Below are positions 60,988 to 64,000 of a stretch of 64,000 nt of DNA, one piece after another. Positions within the stretch are counted from its first letter, which is position 1. Each line of letters begins with the position of its first letter. Made by a program: the position numbers and the translations under genes. A model generated the notes under the pieces. That model did not search any database. It worked only from the letters and a program-made list of their open reading frames with translations, and was not told the origin of the DNA. The stretch lies in NCBI RefSeq assembly GCF_042752395.1, contig NZ_JBHYXZ010000019.1, forward strand, positions 1 through 64,000, given 5' to 3'. The DNA is from Actinosynnema sp042752395. GTDB lineage: Bacteria > Actinomycetota > Actinomycetes > Mycobacteriales > Pseudonocardiaceae.

Positions 60988-61557
60988 GTGGTCGATCCGT
61001 TGGTAGTCGTCATCGTCGCGTGCGAGATCGGGTTCTGGGTGCTGCTGGGCGCGGGGCTGCTGGCCCGCTACGCGCTCCGGATGCGCAGGCTGAGCGCGGT
61101 GCTGCTGGTGTGCACACCCGTCGTGGACGTCGTGCTGCTCGTGGCCACCGTCGTGGACCTGCGGTCGGGTGGGGAGGCCACGGCGGCGCACGGGCTCGCC
61201 GCCGTCTACCTGGGCGTGAGCGTGGCGTTCGGGCACACCATGCTGCGGTGGGCCGACCAGCGGGTCGCCCACCGGTTCGCGGGCGGCCCGCCGCCGACCA
61301 AGCCTCCCAGGCACGGCGCGGCGAAGGTGCGCTACGAGTGGCGCGAGTGGGGCAAGTTCGTGCTGGCCTGGGCCATCGCGGGCGCGGTGGTGCTGCTGCT
61401 CACCTACGTCGCGGGCACGCGGGAGCGCACCCTGGCGCTGTGGGGGCAGATGGCCACCATGACGGTCGTCGGCCTGATCTGGCTGGTCGGCTGGCCCCTG
61501 TACCACACGGTCACCGAGCTGTTCCGCAAGGACAAGGCCGCCGTCAAGGGCGACTGA
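60988..61557 (+). CDS. Multi-pass membrane protein upstream of trmI
   Basis: A 189-residue protein with about five membrane helices (VVVIVACEIGFWVLLGAGLL, AVLLVCTPVVDVVLLVATVV, FVLAWAIAGAVVLLLTYV, MTVVGLIWLVGWPLY). Function unknown. It occupies the position of the small membrane protein gene (Rv2120c-like) near trmI/recB in mycobacteria, on inference. GTG 60988 is preferred; GTG 60970 is possible. Confidence 0.75.
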   Translation: MVDPLVVVIVACEIGFWVLLGAGLLARYALRMRRLSAVLLVCTPVVDVVLLVATVVDLRSGGEATAAHGLAAVYLGVSVAFGHTMLRWADQRVAHRFAGGPPPTKPPRHGAAKVRYEWREWGKFVLAWAIAGAVVLLLTYVAGTRERTLALWGQMATMTVVGLIWLVGWPLYHTVTELFRKDKAAVKGD

Positions 61558-61654
61558 GCGCGTCGGGCGGGGGCGCACCTGCCGCCGGCCGCGCGCGGCG
61601 TCCGTGCGACCATCGTGCGCCCTTGACGACGCGTGCAGCAGGAGGTTCGCCGCG

Positions 61655-62482
61655 GTGAGCACCGCCAGTGGTCCGTTCCGACCGGGAGACCGGGTGCAGT
61701 TGACCGACCCGAAGGGACGGCACTACACGATCGTGCTCGAACCGGGCAAGGAGTACCACACCCACCGCGGCGCGTTGCCGCACGACAAGCTCATCGGGCA
61801 GCCCGAGGGGTCCGTGGTCGTCTCGGTCGGCGGCACGTCGTTCCTGGCCCTGCGGCCCCTGCTGCCGGACTACGTGCTGTCCATGCCGCGCGGCGCCCAG
61901 GTGATCTACCCCAAGGACGCCGCCCAGATCGTCATGTACGGCGACGTGTTCCCCGGCGCGCGGGTGCTGGAGGCCGGCGCCGGGTCGGGCGCCCTGACCT
62001 GCTCGTTGCTGCGGGCGGTGGGGGAGAAGGGCAGCGTGACGTCCTACGAGGTGCGGCAGGACCACGCCGACCACGCGGTGCGCAACGTCGAGCAGTTCTT
62101 CGGCGAGCGGCCGGGCAACTGGTCGTTGACCGTGGGGGACGTGGCCGCGCACGAGGGCGAGGTCGACCGGGTCGTGCTGGACATGCTCGCGCCCTGGGAG
62201 GTGCTGCCCACGGTGTCCCGCAGCCTCATCCCCGGCGGCGTGCTGGTGGTGTACGTGGCGACCACCACGCAGCTGTCGAGGGTCACCGAGGCCATCCGGG
62301 AGCAGCAGCACTGGACCGAGCCGCACGCGTGGGAGACGCTCGTGCGGCCGTGGCACGTGGTCGGCCTGGCGGTGCGGCCCGAGCACCGGATGATCGGGCA
62401 CACCGCGTTCCTGCTGACCACCCGCCGGCTCGCCGACGGCGTCACGCCGCCCCGGCCGCAGCGGAGGCCGTCCAAGGGCTGA
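61655..62482 (+). CDS. trmI: tRNA (adenine-58-N1)-methyltransferase
   Basis: A 275-residue class I methyltransferase that makes m1A58 in tRNA. The SAM loop VLEAGAGSGALT, the N-terminal RVQLTDPKGRHYTIVLEPGKEYHTHRG domain and SLIPGGVLVVYVATTTQLSRV are characteristic. GTG at 61655 behind GGAGG at 9 nt. Followed by a hairpin that contains the second assembly gap. Confidence 0.94.
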   Translation: MSTASGPFRPGDRVQLTDPKGRHYTIVLEPGKEYHTHRGALPHDKLIGQPEGSVVVSVGGTSFLALRPLLPDYVLSMPRGAQVIYPKDAAQIVMYGDVFPGARVLEAGAGSGALTCSLLRAVGEKGSVTSYEVRQDHADHAVRNVEQFFGERPGNWSLTVGDVAAHEGEVDRVVLDMLAPWEVLPTVSRSLIPGGVLVVYVATTTQLSRVTEAIREQQHWTEPHAWETLVRPWHVVGLAVRPEHRMIGHTAFLLTTRRLADGVTPPRPQRRPSKG

Positions 62483-62498
62483 CGCAAGGCCCTGAACA

Positions 62499-62604
62499 GC
62501 GAGAACGGCCCCGGCACGCGAGGTGCGGGGCNNNNNNNNNNTCACCCCCCCCCCCTAAACCCCCCACCCGCCCCCCCCCCCGCTGGGCGGGGGGCCGTTC
62601 TCGC
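62499..62604. terminator. Hairpin between trmI and the next gene, interrupted by an assembly gap
   Basis: Arms GCGAGAACGGCCCC (62499-62512) and its exact complement (62591-62604) frame 78 positions that include 10 Ns (62532-62541) and C/G runs. Between converging stops this looks like a bidirectional terminator that the sequencing could not resolve. Confidence 0.75.
62532..62541. other. Assembly gap (10 N)
   Basis: Ten Ns followed by long C runs (about 62543-62580). The gap lies inside the trmI/DUF hairpin, so its flanks are probably truly adjacent, with the loop missing or altered. Confidence 0.95.
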
Positions 62605-62612
62605 GGGTGCGG

Positions 62613-63413
62613 TCAGTTGTCCGGGCAGGCGACCCAGCCGTCGTCCGTCTTCTTGAACGGCAGCGTGTCGGTCTGGTCCTTGACGAACTCCTTCATGTTG
62701 TCCGGGACGCCGTCGAACCGGACCGAGACGGTGGCCGCGGCCTCCGTGTCGCTCTTCTCCTCGACCTTGTCGACGGTGAGGTTGACCTTGATGTTCTTCG
62801 CCGCCTCCTGGGCCGCCTCGACCTGCTCCTTCAACTCCGGCGGCAGGTCCTTCAGCTCCTTCTCCAGCTCCGCGGCGAACGCGCCCGGGTCGGTCGCCTT
62901 CTTGATGTCGTCGATCGTGCCGTGCTTCTCGCTGCAGGTCAGCGTCTTGAGCTTGTCGAAGTCACGGCTGTTGACGGCGGCGACGTAGCTGTCCGCGGCG
63001 TCCTTGGCGGTGCCGTTGCCGCCACCGCCCATCGTCAGGACCAGGGCGATGACCACGCCGATCACGACCACGGCCCCGACGCCGCCCAGGATCCACGGCA
63101 GCGGGCTCTTCTTCCGCGGCGGCGTGCCGTAGGGGTCGCCGAAACCACCCGGTTGGCCGTAACCGGGCTGGTTGAACTGGCCGGGCGGGCCGTAGGGCGG
63201 CTGACCGGGACCGGGCTGACCGGGCTGACCGTAACCACCGGGTGGCGTGCCGTAACCGGGCTGCTGCCCACCCTGTGGGAAACCCTGGGGCGGCGGCGGG
63301 TACCCGCCGGGCTGCTGGCCGTACCCCGGCTGCTGGCCGAATTGGCCTGGTTGCTGGCCAAATTGACCCGGCTGCTGACCGTAGGGACCCGGCTGCTGCG
63401 GCGGGACGGACAT
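62613..63413 (-). CDS. Proline/glutamine/glycine-rich membrane-anchored protein (DUF4878-like)
   Basis: A 266-residue cell-envelope protein. The cytoplasmic N-terminus (1-100) is a Q/P/G/Y-rich repeat (QQPGQFG, GYGQPG). One membrane helix (about 108-130, PWILGGVGAVVVIGVVIALVLTM) is followed by an extracytoplasmic NTF2/DUF4878-like domain with GTAKDAADSYVAAVNSRDFDKLKTLTC. Common in actinobacteria next to arc; function unknown. ATG at 63413 behind AGGAGA. Confidence 0.82.
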   Translation of the reverse strand: MSVPPQQPGPYGQQPGQFGQQPGQFGQQPGYGQQPGGYPPPPQGFPQGGQQPGYGTPPGGYGQPGQPGPGQPPYGPPGQFNQPGYGQPGGFGDPYGTPPRKKSPLPWILGGVGAVVVIGVVIALVLTMGGGGNGTAKDAADSYVAAVNSRDFDKLKTLTCSEKHGTIDDIKKATDPGAFAAELEKELKDLPPELKEQVEAAQEAAKNIKVNLTVDKVEEKSDTEAAATVSVRFDGVPDNMKEFVKDQTDTLPFKKTDDGWVACPDN

Positions 63414-63416
63414 CAC

Positions 63417-63653
63417 GTTCTCCTAGAACTTCTTGCAGGTGGCAGTGGACACTGCCCGGACTGCGCGCGTGGGACTCGTTATGGGACGCACGGTAGCGGG
63501 TAGGAGGTTCCGGCAGACACCGGTATGGAGCAGTTGATCCGGCCGAGCGGGCGGTTTGTGTCATCACACGACGCCCGGGAACCCGCTGGGTGGCGGCTTT
63601 TGTCGGTGATCGCCGGTACCGTTGTCGTACGAACACGGGAGGAGGGTGCCGAC
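63417..63653. other. Divergent intergenic region between the DUF4878-like gene and arc
   Basis: 237 bp with no coding frame. It must contain both promoters. Near 63610-63640 the arc upstream sequence has TTGTCG as a weak -35 candidate; no operator is evident. Confidence 0.4.
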
Positions 63654-64000
63654 ATGCAGCACGGTCATCCCGGCAGCCAGCCCGATGAGGGTGGCGAGCT
63701 GAACAAGGGCAACAACTCTGGTGAGCTGACAGCGCAGATCAGGTTCCTGGAGGACGAGATCGCGTTGCTGCGCCGCAAGTTGACGGAATCCCCACGACAC
63801 GTCCGCCTGCTGGAGCAGCGGTTGGCCGAGGCGACGGAGCGCGTCAGCCAACTGACCGAGCGCAACACGAAGCTCATCGACACCCTTCGAGAAGCACGGA
63901 GCCAACTGCTCGCGCTGCGCGAGGAGGTCGACCGCCTCGCCCAGCCGCCGAGCGGTTACGGCGTGTTCCTGGCCAGGTTCGACGACGGCACGGTGGACGT
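63654..64000 (+). CDS. arc: Proteasome-associated ATPase ARC/Mpa (N-terminal part)
   Basis: The first 115 residues of the Pup-proteasome AAA ATPase, running off the window. Residues 20-95 form the long coiled coil (LTAQIRFLEDEIALLRRKL ... RSQLLALREEVDRLAQPP) that binds pupylated substrates, then the OB domain begins (SGYGVFLARFDDGTVDV). ATG at 63654 with GGAGGAGGG upstream. It indicates a Pup-proteasome system in this organism. Confidence 0.95.
   Translation, partial: MQHGHPGSQPDEGGELNKGNNSGELTAQIRFLEDEIALLRRKLTESPRHVRLLEQRLAEATERVSQLTERNTKLIDTLREARSQLLALREEVDRLAQPPSGYGVFLARFDDGTVD

Overview
The window is high-GC actinobacterial DNA, most likely from a Pseudonocardiales organism (Saccharothrix/Actinosynnema/Lentzea type). 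Evidence: mycothiol biosynthesis (mshC), the N-terminal part of a Pup-proteasome ATPase (arc/mpa), a fabG-inhA-hemH block in the mycobacterial order, frequent GTG starts and many 4-nt stop/start overlaps. It is draft sequence: two 10-N gaps (919-928 and 62532-62541) are flanked by unreliable G/C homopolymers.

1-31 kb is dominated by extracellular plant-polysaccharide breakdown. GH6-CBM2 (minus strand) is divergent from GH3-CBM2, GH9-CBM3-Fn3-Fn3-CBM3 and CBM2-GH48, and CBM2-GH6 lies 17 kb downstream. These genes share a palindromic operator (TGGGAGCGCTCCCA and close variants, six sites), which is the motif known for the cellobiose-responsive LacI-family CelR of Thermobifida. Between them (11.5-21.1 kb) is a second, intracellular sugar-use locus: GH3 glycosidase, LacI regulator, a three-component ABC importer, GH42 beta-galactosidase and cutA, nearly all with overlapping or abutting ends. 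It carries its own operator class (TCGAA-N4-TTCGA, three sites) and a 38-codon relic of a GH31 gene directly behind the perfect operator.

21-31 kb also holds an FAD/Fe-S D-lactate dehydrogenase-like protein, fabG-inhA-hemH with two small genes, and a family of 22-bp intergenic repeats around a hairpin. 30-41 kb holds an APH(6)-like kinase, a MoxR-type AAA/VWA pair, cytochrome oxidase subunit I, an SPFH protein, mshC and a subtilisin. 41-47 kb is rich in transporters: a MarR/GbsR-controlled ABC exporter, an ArsR-MFS operon with a 32-bp palindromic operator, and a convergent second MFS gene.

46.9-48.5 kb is a small accessory island: a broken tyrosine recombinase, an Imm1-type immunity gene and a DddA/SCP1.201-like deaminase toxin whose expected zinc histidine is aspartate. 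48.8-64 kb returns to core genes with a layout resembling the mycobacterial mpa-trmI-recB-hisE-PAC2 region: PAC2, HAD hydrolase, cobalamin-riboswitch-controlled cbtBA, an FhuF-like reductase, acetyltransferases, hisE, a RecB-like nuclease, a site-2 protease, a two-component pair whose response regulator is frameshifted by an 8-bp tandem duplication, trmI and the start of arc.
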